Shown: positions 24,798 to 34,661, counted from the stretch's first letter. The stretch is 41,221 nt of DNA from Methylobacteriaceae bacterium (GCA_947444195.1 CANEZL010000041.1:1-41221), one strand, 5' to 3'. Notes: a model not told the origin generated them from the letters alone. A program made the numbers and translations.

Positions 24798-25919
24798 TCA
24801 GTAGAGCGGTTCGAGCCGGACGTTCGGGATCTGGAAGGGACCGAACAGCACGCGCCCGTCCACGAGGCGCAAGGGCGGCAGGGGTTTCAGCGGCGTCTCG
24901 CCCGGTGCGGTTGCCTCGCCGCGGGGGGCGCGGACGCCGCCCAGCAGGCCGCCGATCAGGTTGCCGACAAGCGCGCCGCGGTCGGCGCCGAAGCGCTGGC
25001 CGACGATGGAGGCGACGAGCCCCTCGACGCCGGCCGCCCGCAGCTCGATCTGGCCCGCGAGCCGATGGGCCTCGTCGAGGCCGAGGCCGCCCTTGGCCTG
25101 GAGACGGCTCGCCCCCTTCACGAGGGAGAGGCCGGCGATGTCGAGGCTGCCGCCTGCCTCGCGCCAGCGCTCCAGCTCCCGCACCACCGTGCCGGTGCGC
25201 AGGAGGGTGGCGCGGGTGAGCGTGCCGTCGAAGGCGAGGTCGGCGGGCCAATCGTTGCCGATGAAGGCGTCGGCGAGGGGCGCCACGCCCTGTGCGAGGC
25301 GCAGGCTGACGTCGACCGCGCCGTCCGTGTCGAAGCGGCCGGGCGTCGGCCGCGCGTGGAGTTCGAGATGCTGCGCCGAGACCGACACGGGCTGCGGCAC
25401 TGCGCCGGCGACCTCGATGCGGGGCTCGTCCACCGCGAGGGAGGCGCGCAGGAAGCCGCCGGAGGTGCCGTGGAAGCTCCCGCGCAGGCGGCTCCAGTTC
25501 GCCTCGCCGGTGAGATCGCCCTGCCGGACCCGGAACGGGCCCGCGGCCTCGAACAGGGCGTGGCGGGGCTGGTAGACCTGCACCAGGGCGGTGACGGGGC
25601 CGAGGCTGAAGGTGCCGTCGGAGCGGGCGAAGCTCAACCCGCCGCAGCGCAGTTCCAGCCGGAAGGGATAGCCGGTGATCGTGCGGTCGGCGCAGGTCCA
25701 GCTGCGGCCCGCCGCGGCCTCCCGGGCGAGCCAGGCATCCATCTCGGTGGCGGCCCGGTTCCGGATGTAGAGCCACGCGGCCGACCAGAGAACCGCGAGG
25801 AGGGCGAGGAGGATGAAGGGGAGGTAGAGCCCCAGGCGTCCGCGCCGCGGTCCCGCCGCCCGCGGAGTTCCGGGGGGCCCTGCCGCGGGGCTCGTCTGCT
25901 GCGCGCCGTCCTGCGCCAT
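24798..25919 (-). CDS. DUF2125 domain membrane-anchored protein
   Basis: A 373-residue protein from MAQDGAQQTSPAAG. One N-terminal membrane anchor (LGLYLPFILLALLAVLWSAAWL, about 30-51) is followed by a long periplasmic beta-rich part with the DUF2125 features RNRAATEMDAWLAREAAAGR, ITGYPFRLELRCGGLSF and NDWPADLAFDGTL, and a C-terminus of RLVDGRVLFGPFQIPNVRL. The family's function is unknown; its repetitive beta structure resembles AsmA-like lipid-transport proteins, which is only a resemblance. It is convergent with tyrA, an arrangement common in rhizobia. An upstream start at 25979 would add a charged stretch without family similarity. Confidence 0.85.
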   Translation of the reverse strand: MAQDGAQQTSPAAGPPGTPRAAGPRRGRLGLYLPFILLALLAVLWSAAWLYIRNRAATEMDAWLAREAAAGRSWTCADRTITGYPFRLELRCGGLSFARSDGTFSLGPVTALVQVYQPRHALFEAAGPFRVRQGDLTGEANWSRLRGSFHGTSGGFLRASLAVDEPRIEVAGAVPQPVSVSAQHLELHARPTPGRFDTDGAVDVSLRLAQGVAPLADAFIGNDWPADLAFDGTLTRATLLRTGTVVRELERWREAGGSLDIAGLSLVKGASRLQAKGGLGLDEAHRLAGQIELRAAGVEGLVASIVGQRFGADRGALVGNLIGGLLGGVRAPRGEATAPGETPLKPLPPLRLVDGRVLFGPFQIPNVRLEPLY

Positions 25920-26037
25920 GCGTCCTCGTGCATCTTCGCCACGGGCCGTGATCCGGCCCCTGCCGTTCCCCTCCCGCAACCGGCCGGGCGATGCAAGAGG
26001 GGATCGCGGCGAGCGGGGATGGAGGGCGGCGATGCGC

Positions 26038-26484
26038 TCAGGCGTCGGTCGGTTCGCCGTCCTCGGTCGAGAGATCGGCGACGACGGCGGCCCGGGCCCG
26101 CGCGTCCTCGGCGAGGCGGTGGACGTGCATCTCCGTGGCGCCGCACCCGCGCATGCGGGCGAACCACGTGCGCTGCAGGTGCTCGCGCGGGCTCTCGCCG
26201 GAGGTCGCCACCGAGACGAGTTCGGCGATGCCGGCCGGATCGCGCTTCACGGCGATGACCACGGCCTCGCCCATCTCGGCGAGTTCGGGCTCGCTCAGGG
26301 GGTGGACGCCCACCACGTAGCGCTTGCCCGAGCGGCCCCGCCAGGCCGAGAGCGCGAGGGCCGGGCTGCCGCGCAGCCCGCTCGCCGTCCTGAGGCGTTC
26401 TTCACGCACGTCCTCTCTCCGTGTGCGGTCGTCCTTCAGGTCGCGTAGCGCGGCCGACCAGGACAGGGCTCTTCTGTTCGCCAT
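26038..26484 (-). CDS. Conserved-looking protein of unknown function
   Basis: A 148-residue soluble protein starting MANRRALSWSAALRDLKDDR. The central part (GKRYVVGVHPLSEPELAEMG, EAVVIAVKRDPAGIAELVSV) has regular alternating strands and helices; the last third (FARMRGCGATEMHVHRLAED) is charged. No signal peptide, membrane segment or known domain was recognised. Upstream of the ATG the sequence is AT-richer (TTCTAATCTATTCC on the plus strand), a plausible promoter. A single-gene unit between DUF2125 and plsC. Confidence 0.6.
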   Translation of the reverse strand: MANRRALSWSAALRDLKDDRTRREDVREERLRTASGLRGSPALALSAWRGRSGKRYVVGVHPLSEPELAEMGEAVVIAVKRDPAGIAELVSVATSGESPREHLQRTWFARMRGCGATEMHVHRLAEDARARAAVVADLSTEDGEPTDA

Positions 26485-26656
26485 TTGTTCTAATCTATTC
26501 CGCGTGTCGGCGGGGCGTCAAGGCCGCCGTCCCATGCCCCTGAGATGGGGATCGGCGGCGGACCGGGCAAGGATGGCGGTCAGGACGGCGCGGCCCCGCT
26601 CGCCCTTTCCGCCGCCCGCGGCGTGCGCGGGCGCACCCTTCGCGGAGGGTTGCGGT

Positions 26657-27427
26657 TCAGGCTGCGGAGGTCTCGGGCCGCGGCTCCGGGACGGGGTGGC
26701 CGAGGGCGGCGAGTTCCGCCCGCCCGTCCGCGAGGAGGGCGTTGGAGGCGGTCTCGATCCGCTCCAGCACCTCGGCGTGGAAGGCGGTGCGCTCCAGGCC
26801 GGGCGGGATCGGCGGCAGGAACGCGATCACCGCGGTGCCGGGGCGGCGCAGGAAGCCGCGGCGGGGCCAGAACAGGCCGGTGTTGAGGGCCACCGGCAGG
26901 CAGGGCACCTGAAGCGCCGCGTAGAGGTGGGACAGGCCCTGCTTGTAGACCGGCGGCGCGTTGACGGGGCGGCGGGTGCCCTCGGGGAAGATGATGAGCT
27001 GATGCCCCTGCGCGATGGCGTCGGCGGCGGCCGCGTTCATCAGGGCCATCGCCCGGTTCCCCTTGCTCCGGTCGATCGCCACCATGCCGCCCCGCGACAG
27101 GTGCCAGCCAACCACCGGGATGAAGAGCAGCTCGCGCTTCAGGATGTAGGAGAATTCCGGGAACACCGCGCAGAGGGCCAGGGTCTCCAGGGCCGACTGG
27201 TGCTTGGCGCCCACGAGCAGTGGGCCCGGCGGGATGTTCTCCAGGCCGCGGAACTCCACCCGGGTTCCGGCCAGCACGCGCAGCAGCCACAGGGTGGTGC
27301 GCGCCCAGAGCCGGGCGACGCCGAGTACGTGGCGCCGCGAGACCAGGGCCGGCAGGCAGCCCAGCGCGATGACCGTGGTGGCCGCGTAGAAGGAGAGATT
27401 GAAGGCGAGCGAGCGGAGGAAGAGCAT
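26657..27427 (-). CDS. 1-acyl-sn-glycerol-3-phosphate acyltransferase (PlsC-like)
   Basis: A 256-residue membrane-associated acyltransferase of phospholipid synthesis, adding the second acyl chain to lysophosphatidic acid. An N-terminal hydrophobic helix (AFNLSFYAATTVIALGCLPAL) precedes motif I, AKHQSALETLAL, with His76 and Glu81: the H-x4-E variant instead of the common H-x4-D. Later motifs are FIPVVGWHLSRGGMVAIDR and IIFPEGTRRP (147-154). Length and motif spacing are normal. It lies downstream of ggt in the same direction with a 123-bp gap. Confidence 0.88.
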   Translation of the reverse strand: MLFLRSLAFNLSFYAATTVIALGCLPALVSRRHVLGVARLWARTTLWLLRVLAGTRVEFRGLENIPPGPLLVGAKHQSALETLALCAVFPEFSYILKRELLFIPVVGWHLSRGGMVAIDRSKGNRAMALMNAAAADAIAQGHQLIIFPEGTRRPVNAPPVYKQGLSHLYAALQVPCLPVALNTGLFWPRRGFLRRPGTAVIAFLPPIPPGLERTAFHAEVLERIETASNALLADGRAELAALGHPVPEPRPETSAA

Positions 27428-27550
27428 GGCGACCTGTCGGGACGGCCCTCCTTAGAGCCGTTCCCGACCGCGTTGCAATCGCCCACCACCCTGACCGATC
27501 CGGGGCCGCGCGGGCCGCCCGCCGCCGAGGGCCCGGCCGTGCCGTCGCCC

Positions 27551-29341
27551 TCAGTAGCCGTCGGCGAGGGTGCTGCGCTGGCGCGGATCGGAGGCGCCGG
27601 CCATCAGCCCGTCGAGGTGCATCACCGAGTTGGCCGAACCCGAGGTCGGGCCGACCTTCACGGCATGCCCCTTGGCTCGCAGGAGGGCGAGCGTGTCGGG
27701 GGAGAGCCCCTCCTCGGCGAGCAGGGTGTCCGGGCGCCACTGGTGGTGGATGCGGGGCCGGGTGATCGCCTCGGCGAGGTTCATGCGGAAATCGACGAGG
27801 TTCACGATCACCTGCAGCACCGTGGTGATGATGCGGCTTCCGCCGGGGCTGCCGGTGACGAGGAAGAGGCGCCCGTCCCGGAACAGGAAGGTGGGGGTCA
27901 TGGAGGAGAGCGGGCGCTTGCCCGGCGCCACCGCGTTGGCGGCGCTGCCCACGAGGCCGTAGGCGTTCTGCGCGCCGGGCTTGGCGGAGAAGTCGTCCAT
28001 CTCGTTGTTGAGGAGCACGCCCGTGCCCTCGGCTACGAGGCCCATCCCGTAGGAGAAGTTGAGCGTGTAGGTGTTGGCTACCGCGTTGCCGGCGGCATCC
28101 ACCACCGAGAAATGCGTGGTCTGGTCCGATTCGTGGGGGAGCGGATCGCCGGCCCTGATCGCGTCGGCGGGCCGCGCCCGGTCCGGGTCGATCCGCGCCC
28201 GCAGGGTGGCCGCGTAGGCCTTCGAGAGCAGGCCCTTCACCGGGATCTTCACGCGGTCGGGATCGCCCAGGAAGGTCGCGCGGTCGGCATAGGCCGGCTT
28301 CATCGCCTCGGCCAGGGTGTGCAGCGCGGCGGCCGAGCCCGCGCCCATGCGGGCAAGGTCGAAACCCTCGAGGATGTTGAGGATCTGGATCAGGTGGATG
28401 CCCCCCGAGGAGGGCGGCGGCATCGAGACGATGTCGTAGCCGCGGTAGCTGCCGCGCACCGGCGCGCGCAGCTCCACCGCGTAACCGGCGAGATCCTCGG
28501 CGGTCATGAGGCCGCCGGCCCCGCGCACGGCGTCCACGATCCGCTTCGCGATCGGGCCGGTATAGAAGGCGTCCGGCCCCCTGTCCGCGATGGTGCGCAG
28601 CGTGTCGGCGAGGTCGGTCTGCACCAGGGTGTCGCCGCGGGGCAGCACGCGGTCGCCGCGGAAGAACACCGCCCGCGTGGAGGGCCAGCGGCCGAGGAGG
28701 CTCTCCACCCGCGGCAGCGAATCGGCGAGGCCGCCCTCGACGCCGATGCCCTCGCGGGCGAGGCGTTCGGCCGGGGCGATGAGGTCGGCGAGCGTCAGCT
28801 TGCCCGAGCCGTAGCGCCGGTGCGCCTCGGCAAGCCCCCGCACGGTGCCGGGCACGCCCACCGCCTTGCCGGTCTTGGTCGAGGCATTGGGGTCGGGCTC
28901 GCCGTCGGGCCTCAGGAACATGTCGGCGGTGGCCGCCGCCGGCGCGGTCTCGCGGTAGTCGATGGCCACCGTCTCGTTGCGGTCGGCCATGTGCACCAGC
29001 ATGAAGCCGCCGCCGCCGAGATTGCCCGCCTGGGGCAGGGTGACGGCGAGCGCGAAGCCCACCGCCACGGCGGCGTCCACCGCGTTGCCGCCGCGCTTCA
29101 GGATCTCGACGCCGATGCGCGTCGCCCGCGCCTCCTGCGAGGCGACCATCCCGCGCCGGTCGAGCACCGGCAGCATCCGCGCCTCGTCCGAGGGAATCGG
29201 CGGGGGGGCGGGCGCGACGGCGGCCGGCATCTCGGCGAGGCCCGGGGCCGCCGACAGGAGAAGCGCCGCGAGGACGAGGCCGAGGCGGCGCGGCGCGCGG
29301 CCGTGCCTGCGGAGGGAGCGGAGGGGGATCGGACCGGGCAT
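27551..29341 (-). CDS. ggt: Gamma-glutamyltransferase (glutathione hydrolase)
   Basis: A 596-residue secreted N-terminal nucleophile hydrolase that cleaves gamma-glutamyl bonds of glutathione. The signal peptide is near residues 12-36 (RLGLVLAALLLSAAPGLA). Large-subunit features are MVASQEARATRIGVEILKRG, NAVDAAVAVGFALAVTLPQ and GNLGGGGFMLVH. Autocleavage takes place before Thr408 in SDQTTHFSVVD, and the small subunit contains NEMDDFS and the oxyanion-hole segment TGSPGGSRI. The frame is open well upstream, but the ATG at 29341 (MPGPIPLRSLRR) gives a normal signal peptide. It is divergent from the rhodanese gene over a 296-bp gap in which I see no gene. Confidence 0.94.
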   Translation of the reverse strand: MPGPIPLRSLRRHGRAPRRLGLVLAALLLSAAPGLAEMPAAVAPAPPPIPSDEARMLPVLDRRGMVASQEARATRIGVEILKRGGNAVDAAVAVGFALAVTLPQAGNLGGGGFMLVHMADRNETVAIDYRETAPAAATADMFLRPDGEPDPNASTKTGKAVGVPGTVRGLAEAHRRYGSGKLTLADLIAPAERLAREGIGVEGGLADSLPRVESLLGRWPSTRAVFFRGDRVLPRGDTLVQTDLADTLRTIADRGPDAFYTGPIAKRIVDAVRGAGGLMTAEDLAGYAVELRAPVRGSYRGYDIVSMPPPSSGGIHLIQILNILEGFDLARMGAGSAAALHTLAEAMKPAYADRATFLGDPDRVKIPVKGLLSKAYAATLRARIDPDRARPADAIRAGDPLPHESDQTTHFSVVDAAGNAVANTYTLNFSYGMGLVAEGTGVLLNNEMDDFSAKPGAQNAYGLVGSAANAVAPGKRPLSSMTPTFLFRDGRLFLVTGSPGGSRIITTVLQVIVNLVDFRMNLAEAITRPRIHHQWRPDTLLAEEGLSPDTLALLRAKGHAVKVGPTSGSANSVMHLDGLMAGASDPRQRSTLADGY

Positions 29342-29637
29342 GGGCCCGGAGATAGCGCGCCGGGCCGCGGACGGGGAGGGCGCGGGCGGACGGGCGGGGC
29401 GGGGCCTGCGTCCCGGTGCCCCGCCCTCCGGCGCACCGATCGGTTGCGTGCGGCAGGGCTGACGAATAAGGAAAAGCGTCAGCCCGATGAAACCATGCGG
29501 GATTCGGTGTCGCCCGCCGGACGCCCGCTGCCCCGCGGCGGTGGGCGAACTCCCGGAGGCGGGGCTTTCGTCAGGCGCGCGGTCCCGGCCGCGTCGCCTC
29601 CGGTCCGGCCACCTGCCGAGCAAGAGGATGTCCGCCG

Positions 29638-29958
29638 ATGCGTGTGGTCGATCTCGATCGCGAAACGGTCAAGCAGGGGCTGGCCGACGGCACGATGCTG
29701 GTGATCGACGTGCGCGAGCCGCACGAGTATCGGGCCGGGCACATTCCCGGCGCCGTGACGCACCCGCTCTCGAGCTTCGATCCGGCGGCGGTGAGCGCCT
29801 TGATCGAGGCGGACGGCCGCCGCCCGGTCTTCGCCTGCGCCGCGGGCGTCCGCTCCCTGCACGCGCTGCACGCCATGCAGAGCAGCGGATCGACGGTGGC
29901 CGAGCACTACCGCGGCGGCTTCAAGGACTGGTACGCGGCCGGGGAAGCCATTGACTAG
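29638..29958 (+). CDS. Rhodanese-domain sulfurtransferase
   Basis: A 106-residue single rhodanese domain: VIDVREPHEYRAGHIPGAV (CH2A-like block), then the active-site loop CAAGVRS with Cys67, and a closing GGFKDWYAAGEAI. A six-residue loop beginning with Cys fits sulfur transfer from thiosulfate or a persulfide. It has no signal peptide, so is cytoplasmic. ATG 29638 has a GAGGATG ribosome-binding site just upstream. It stands before the RND efflux genes, with a 200-bp gap that makes cotranscription uncertain. Confidence 0.9.
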   Translation: MRVVDLDRETVKQGLADGTMLVIDVREPHEYRAGHIPGAVTHPLSSFDPAAVSALIEADGRRPVFACAAGVRSLHALHAMQSSGSTVAEHYRGGFKDWYAAGEAID

Positions 29959-30157
29959 GCGGGCTCCAGCGGCGCCCGACGCCGATCCGTTATGTGCGTT
30001 GCCGCACAACCTGCGCCCGCGCGAGGGACTACGGGGCAGGGACCCGAGTCGGCCCGCGCCCTCCTGCGCGCGCACCACCCCTTCGGAACCCTCTGACCGC
30101 GCATCTCCGCTGTCCGGCCTCGTCGCGGGAAGCCGGCGGATGCTCAGGGATCATGCC

Positions 30158-31300
30158 ATGCGCAGCCGGCTCGTCCGCCTCGTTCCCATCCTCGCCGCGC
30201 TCGCCTCCCCCCTGGGGAGCGGCCCGGCCTCCGCCCAGGCCCCCGGCGGGCCGCCGCCCAAGGTGACGGTGGCCAAGCCCGTGGTCCGCGAGATCGTGGA
30301 GCAGGACCAGTACACGGGCCGCTTCGACCCGATCGAGTTCGTCGAGGTGCGCGCCCGCGTCACCGGCTATCTCGACAAGATCCAGTTCACGGACGGCGCC
30401 ACGGTGAAGCGGGGCGACGTGCTCTTCGTGATCGACCGCCGGCCCTACAAGGCGGCCCTGGAGCAGGCCCAGGCCGCGCTGACCTCGGCCAAGGCGCGCC
30501 TCTCCTTCACCCAGACCGATCTGGAGCGCGCCCAGACCCTGTCGCGGGGCGGCAACATCTCCGAGCAGGTCACCGACCAGCGCCGCCAGGCCTCGCAGAC
30601 CGCGCAGGCCGACGTGGACAGCGCGGAGGCGGCGCTCCGCAACGCCCAGCTCAACTACGACTTCACCGAGGTGCGCTCGCCCATCGACGGGCGCATCAGC
30701 CGCCGCCTCGTCACCGAGGGCAACATCGTCATCACCGACCAGACGATGCTGACGACGATCGTCTCCCTCGATCCGATCTATTTCGGCTTCACCGTCGACG
30801 AGAAGTCGTTCCTCAAATACCAGCGCAGCCTCGGCATCGGCATGGGCCAGACCCAGCGCGGCAAGGGCGTGCCGATCATGATCGCGCTCACCGGCGACGA
30901 GAAGCCGAGCCGCAAGGGCACCCTCGACTTCGTCGACAACCGCGTGGACAACGCCACCGGCACCGTGCTCCTGCGCGCCACCGTCGAGAACAAGGACGGC
31001 TTCATCAAGCCGGGCCTGTTCGGCATCGTCTCGATGCCGGCCACCAAGCCCTTCCAGGGGGTGCTGCTGCCCGACGAGGCCGTCTCGGCCAACCAGGACA
31101 AGCGCATCGTCTACATCGTCTCCGAGGACGGCACGGCCTCGGCCCGCGACGTGAAGCTCGGACCCAAGGTCGACGGCTACCGGGTGATCCGCGAGGGGCT
31201 GAAGGGCGAGGAGACCGTGGTGATCAACGGGCTCGCCCGGGTGCGGCCCGGCGCCAAGGTGACGCCCGAGATGCAGACGCTGCCGCCGAGCAAGAGCTGA
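30158..31300 (+). CDS. RND efflux system periplasmic adaptor (membrane fusion protein)
   Basis: A 380-residue MexE/AcrA-type adaptor linking the inner-membrane pump to an outer-membrane channel. Signal peptide: LVRLVPILAALASPLGSGPASA. Domains in order: lipoyl first half (VEVRARVTGYLDKIQFTDG), an alpha-hairpin at about 95-165 (LEQAQAALTSAKARLSFTQT), lipoyl second half (YDFTEVRSPIDGRISRRLV), beta-barrel (GTLDFVDNRVDNATGTVLLR) and membrane-proximal domain (VLLPDEAVSANQDKRIVYIV). There is no lipobox, so it is held by the signal-processed N-terminus only. ATG 30158 has AGGGA seven bases upstream; an ATG at 30140 is possible. Upstream of the pump gene by 104 bp. Confidence 0.93.
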   Translation: MRSRLVRLVPILAALASPLGSGPASAQAPGGPPPKVTVAKPVVREIVEQDQYTGRFDPIEFVEVRARVTGYLDKIQFTDGATVKRGDVLFVIDRRPYKAALEQAQAALTSAKARLSFTQTDLERAQTLSRGGNISEQVTDQRRQASQTAQADVDSAEAALRNAQLNYDFTEVRSPIDGRISRRLVTEGNIVITDQTMLTTIVSLDPIYFGFTVDEKSFLKYQRSLGIGMGQTQRGKGVPIMIALTGDEKPSRKGTLDFVDNRVDNATGTVLLRATVENKDGFIKPGLFGIVSMPATKPFQGVLLPDEAVSANQDKRIVYIVSEDGTASARDVKLGPKVDGYRVIREGLKGEETVVINGLARVRPGAKVTPEMQTLPPSKS

Positions 31301-31404
31301 TGCGGGGCCGGCCGGGGCGCGAGCCCGTGGGCCGGTCTCCGACCCTATTCCGCAGGTGACGCGAGGCAGGGCCCTGACCGGGCGCCGGCCGAGAGGTTTG
31401 ACCG

Positions 31405-34400
31405 ATGCGCTTTGCCCATTTCTTCGTCGATCGGCCGATCTTCGCCTCGGTCACCTCGATCGTCTTCCTGCTCCTCGGCTTCGTCGCCTACGAGACGCTG
31501 CCGGTCTCGCAATATCCCGAGATCGTGCCGCCCACCGTGACCGTGCGCGCCTCCTTCCCCGGCGCCAACGCCGAGACGGTGGCCGCCACCATCGCCACGC
31601 CGATCGAGCAGGAGGTCAACGGCGTCGACAACATGCTCTACATGACCTCGTTGTCGACCAACGACGGCAACATGCTGCTGACGGTGACCTTCAAGGTCGG
31701 CACCAACCTCGATATCGCGAACGTGCTGGTGCAGAACCGGCTCTCGGTGGCCCAGCCGCGCCTGCCGCCGGACGTGCGCAACCTCGGCGTCACCGTGCGC
31801 AAGGCCTCGCCCGACCTGATGCTGGTCGTGCACCTGCTCTCGCCGAACAAGACCTACGACCAGAACTATCTGGCCAACTACATCTACCTCAACATCCGCG
31901 ACGAGCTGCTGCGCCTCGACGGCGTCGGCGACATCTCGATCTTCGGCGGCAACGAGTACGCCGAGCGGATCTGGCTCGACCCGAACAAGCTCGCCGCCTA
32001 CGGCCTCTCGACCACCGACGTCGTCAGCTCCCTGCAGGAGCAGAACGTGCAGGTGGCCGCGGGCGCCCTGAACTCGCCGCCGGCCGCGACGGGCCAGGCC
32101 TTCCAGCTCGTGGTGCAGTCGCAGGGACGCTTCCAGACGCCGGAGGAGTTCGCCGACGTCATCGTCAAGGCCTCCGACGGGCGCCTCGTGCGGGTGAAGG
32201 ACGTGGCCCGCGTCGAGATGGGCCAGAAGGACTACACCACCAACTCCTTCCTCAACGCGACGCCCGCGGTGGGCATCGGCGCCTTCCAGCGGCCGGGCAC
32301 CAACGCCCTCGACGCGGCCTCCTCCGTCCGCGGCGTGATGGAGAACCTGAAGAAGAACTTCCCGCCGGACGTCGAGTACCGCATCGCCTACAACCCCACG
32401 GAGTTCATCGAGGAATCGATCCACGAGGTCTACAAGACCCTCTTCGAGGCCGTCGGCCTCGTCGTCATCGTGGTGCTGGTCTTCCTCCAGAGCTGGCGCA
32501 CGGCCCTGATCCCCGTGCTCGCCATCCCCGTCTCGCTGGTGGGCACCTTCGCGGCCATGGCGGCCTTCGGCTTCTCGCTCAACAACCTCACCCTGTTCGG
32601 GCTGGTGCTCGCCATCGGCATCGTGGTCGACGACGCCATCGTCGTGGTGGAGAACGTCGAGCGCAACATGGCCGAGGGGCTCTCGCCCGGCGAGGCCGCG
32701 CACAAGACGATGGACGAGGTCGGCGGCGCGGTCATCGCCATCGCCCTGGTGCTCGCGGCGGTGTTCATCCCCACCGCCTTCATCCCCGGCATCTCCGGCC
32801 AGTTCTACAAGCAGTTCGCGCTCACCATCGCGGCCTCGACGCTGATCTCGGCCTTCAACTCGCTGACCCTGTCGCCGGCGCTGTGCAAGCTGCTGCTGAA
32901 GCCCCACCACGCCCACGCCAAGCCGAAGTTCTTCCTGACGCGCTTCGTCAACTGGCTCGCCGACCTGTTCAACCGCGGCTTCGACTGGCTGTCGCACACC
33001 TATTCGCGCACCATCTACGGCCTGACCACCTACACGATCGGCCTGATCGCGATGCTGCTGGTCTATGCCGCGGTGATCGCCGGCACCCTGCACCTCGCCA
33101 AGACCACGCCCACGGGCTTCATCCCGGAGCAGGACCAGGGCTACCTGATCGGCGTGGTGCAGCTGCCCGCCGGCGCTTCCCTCGACCGCACCACCGAGGT
33201 GGTGAACCGGGCCGCCGCCGAAGCGCGCAAGATCGAGGGCGTGACCAACACCGTCATCATCGCCGGCTTCGACGGCGCCACCTTCACCAACACCACCAAT
33301 TCGGGCGTGATGTTCATCACCCTCGCGGGCGCCAAGGAGCGGGCGGCCAAGGGGCGCACGGCCGCCGTCATCACCGGCGACGTGATGAAGGTGACCTCCG
33401 ACATCCAGGAGGCCCGCGTCATCGTGATCGCGCCTCCGCCCGTGCGCGGCCTCGGCCAGGGCGGCGGCTTCAAGATGCAGATCGAGAGCCGGCAATCCTC
33501 GGCCATCGGCCCGCTGCTCGCCAATGTCGGCGAGCTGCTGGGACAGGCCAACCAGAGCAACGACGTGCAGCGGGTGTTCACCACCTTCGGCAACGACACG
33601 CCGCAGCTCTACCTCGACATCGACCGCACCGTGGCGCGCATGCTGAACGTGCCGCTCGCCAACGTGTTCTCGACCGTGCAGGCGGCGCTGGGCGGCGCCT
33701 ACGTCAACGACTTCAACACGCTCGGCCGCATCTACCAGGTGCGCGTGCAGGGCGACGCGCGCTTCCGCGTCTCCAAGAACGACATCGAGCAGCTGAAGGT
33801 CCGCTCCTCCACGGGGGCGCTCGTCCCCATGGGCACGCTCGCCACCATCCGCGAGATCACCGGCCCGCAGATCGTGCAGCGGTTCAACCTGTACTACTCG
33901 GTGCCGGTGCAGGGCAGCGCCAAGCCCGGCGTCTCGACGGGTCAGGCGCTCGACGCGATGGAGGAGATCGCCAAGAAGAGCTTGCCGGACGGCTACGCCT
34001 ACGACTGGACCGAGATCGCCTACCAGCAGAAGGCGGCGGGCGGCACCGCCATCTACGTCTTCGCGCTCGGCGTGCTCCTCGTCTTCCTCGTGCTCGCCGC
34101 GCAGTACGAATCCTGGGCCCTGCCTCTGGCCATCCTTCTGGTGGTGCCGACCGGGGTGCTCGCCGCCCTGTTCGGGGTGCAATTGCGCGGACAGGACAAC
34201 AACATCCTCACCCAGATCGGCCTGATCGTGCTGATCGGCCTGGCCGCCAAGAACGCGATCCTGATCGTGGAATTTGCCCACGACATCGAGGAGAACGAGC
34301 GCAAGAGCCCGGTCGAGGCCGCCGTGCAGGCCTGCAAGCTGCGCCTGCGCCCGATTCTGATGACGGCCTTCGCCTTCATCCTCGGCACCCTGCCGCTGGT

Positions 34401-34608
34401 GATCGCCACGGGTCCGGGCGCGGAGATGCGTCAGGCGCTCGGCACGGCGGTGTTCTTCGGCATGATCGGCGCCACCTTCTTCGGCCTCTTCCTGACGCCG
34501 GTCTTCTACGTGGTGATCCGCCGCTTCGTGCTCTGGATCGGGAAGAAGCGCGGCAAGCACCCGCACGGCGAGGAGCCGGGGCACGGGCAGCCGAGCCCCG
34601 CGCACTGA
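31405..34608 (+). CDS. RND family hydrophobe/amphiphile efflux pump (AcrB/MexF type)
   Basis: A 1067-residue inner-membrane pump with the usual two six-helix halves and large periplasmic loops. It opens FAHFFVDRPIFASVTSIVFL. The first porter domain contains GVDNMLYMTSLSTNDG. TM4 carries the proton-relay pair Asp409-Asp410 in AIGIVVDDAIVVVENVERN, and TM10 has the matching Lys region IGLAAKNAILIVEFAHD. It exports drugs, solvents or other amphiphiles driven by protons; substrate is not predictable. The sequence style (STNDGNMLLTVTFKVGTN) is closest to the MexF group. No outer-membrane channel gene follows: a terminator comes next. No regulator gene is adjacent. Confidence 0.95.
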   Translation: MRFAHFFVDRPIFASVTSIVFLLLGFVAYETLPVSQYPEIVPPTVTVRASFPGANAETVAATIATPIEQEVNGVDNMLYMTSLSTNDGNMLLTVTFKVGTNLDIANVLVQNRLSVAQPRLPPDVRNLGVTVRKASPDLMLVVHLLSPNKTYDQNYLANYIYLNIRDELLRLDGVGDISIFGGNEYAERIWLDPNKLAAYGLSTTDVVSSLQEQNVQVAAGALNSPPAATGQAFQLVVQSQGRFQTPEEFADVIVKASDGRLVRVKDVARVEMGQKDYTTNSFLNATPAVGIGAFQRPGTNALDAASSVRGVMENLKKNFPPDVEYRIAYNPTEFIEESIHEVYKTLFEAVGLVVIVVLVFLQSWRTALIPVLAIPVSLVGTFAAMAAFGFSLNNLTLFGLVLAIGIVVDDAIVVVENVERNMAEGLSPGEAAHKTMDEVGGAVIAIALVLAAVFIPTAFIPGISGQFYKQFALTIAASTLISAFNSLTLSPALCKLLLKPHHAHAKPKFFLTRFVNWLADLFNRGFDWLSHTYSRTIYGLTTYTIGLIAMLLVYAAVIAGTLHLAKTTPTGFIPEQDQGYLIGVVQLPAGASLDRTTEVVNRAAAEARKIEGVTNTVIIAGFDGATFTNTTNSGVMFITLAGAKERAAKGRTAAVITGDVMKVTSDIQEARVIVIAPPPVRGLGQGGGFKMQIESRQSSAIGPLLANVGELLGQANQSNDVQRVFTTFGNDTPQLYLDIDRTVARMLNVPLANVFSTVQAALGGAYVNDFNTLGRIYQVRVQGDARFRVSKNDIEQLKVRSSTGALVPMGTLATIREITGPQIVQRFNLYYSVPVQGSAKPGVSTGQALDAMEEIAKKSLPDGYAYDWTEIAYQQKAAGGTAIYVFALGVLLVFLVLAAQYESWALPLAILLVVPTGVLAALFGVQLRGQDNNILTQIGLIVLIGLAAKNAILIVEFAHDIEENERKSPVEAAVQACKLRLRPILMTAFAFILGTLPLVIATGPGAEMRQALGTAVFFGMIGATFFGLFLTPVFYVVIRRFVLWIGKKRGKHPHGEEPGHGQPSPAH

Positions 34609-34633
34609 AACCGTGCGATAGGACGACCCGAAT

Positions 34634-34661
34634 CCGCCGGCCTCGCGGCCGGCGGGTTTTT
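34634..34661 (+). terminator. Intrinsic terminator after the RND pump gene
   Basis: A 9-bp perfect GC stem, CCGCCGGCC (34634-34642) pairing with GGCCGGCGG (34647-34655), with loop TCGC, followed by G and five T (34657-34661). It lies 26 bp after the pump stop codon and closes the efflux unit. Confidence 0.88.

Noticed and set aside
26324..29704. A very long plus-strand open frame covering plsC and ggt
   Set aside because: It crosses two well-supported minus-strand genes, has shadow composition (Arg/Gly/His-rich) and no recognisable motif.
31345..34605. A 1086-residue open frame on the minus strand opposite the RND pump gene
   Set aside because: It is antisense to a clear pump gene, is rich in His/Asp/Arg/Val with no domain, and is a typical shadow frame in very GC-rich DNA.
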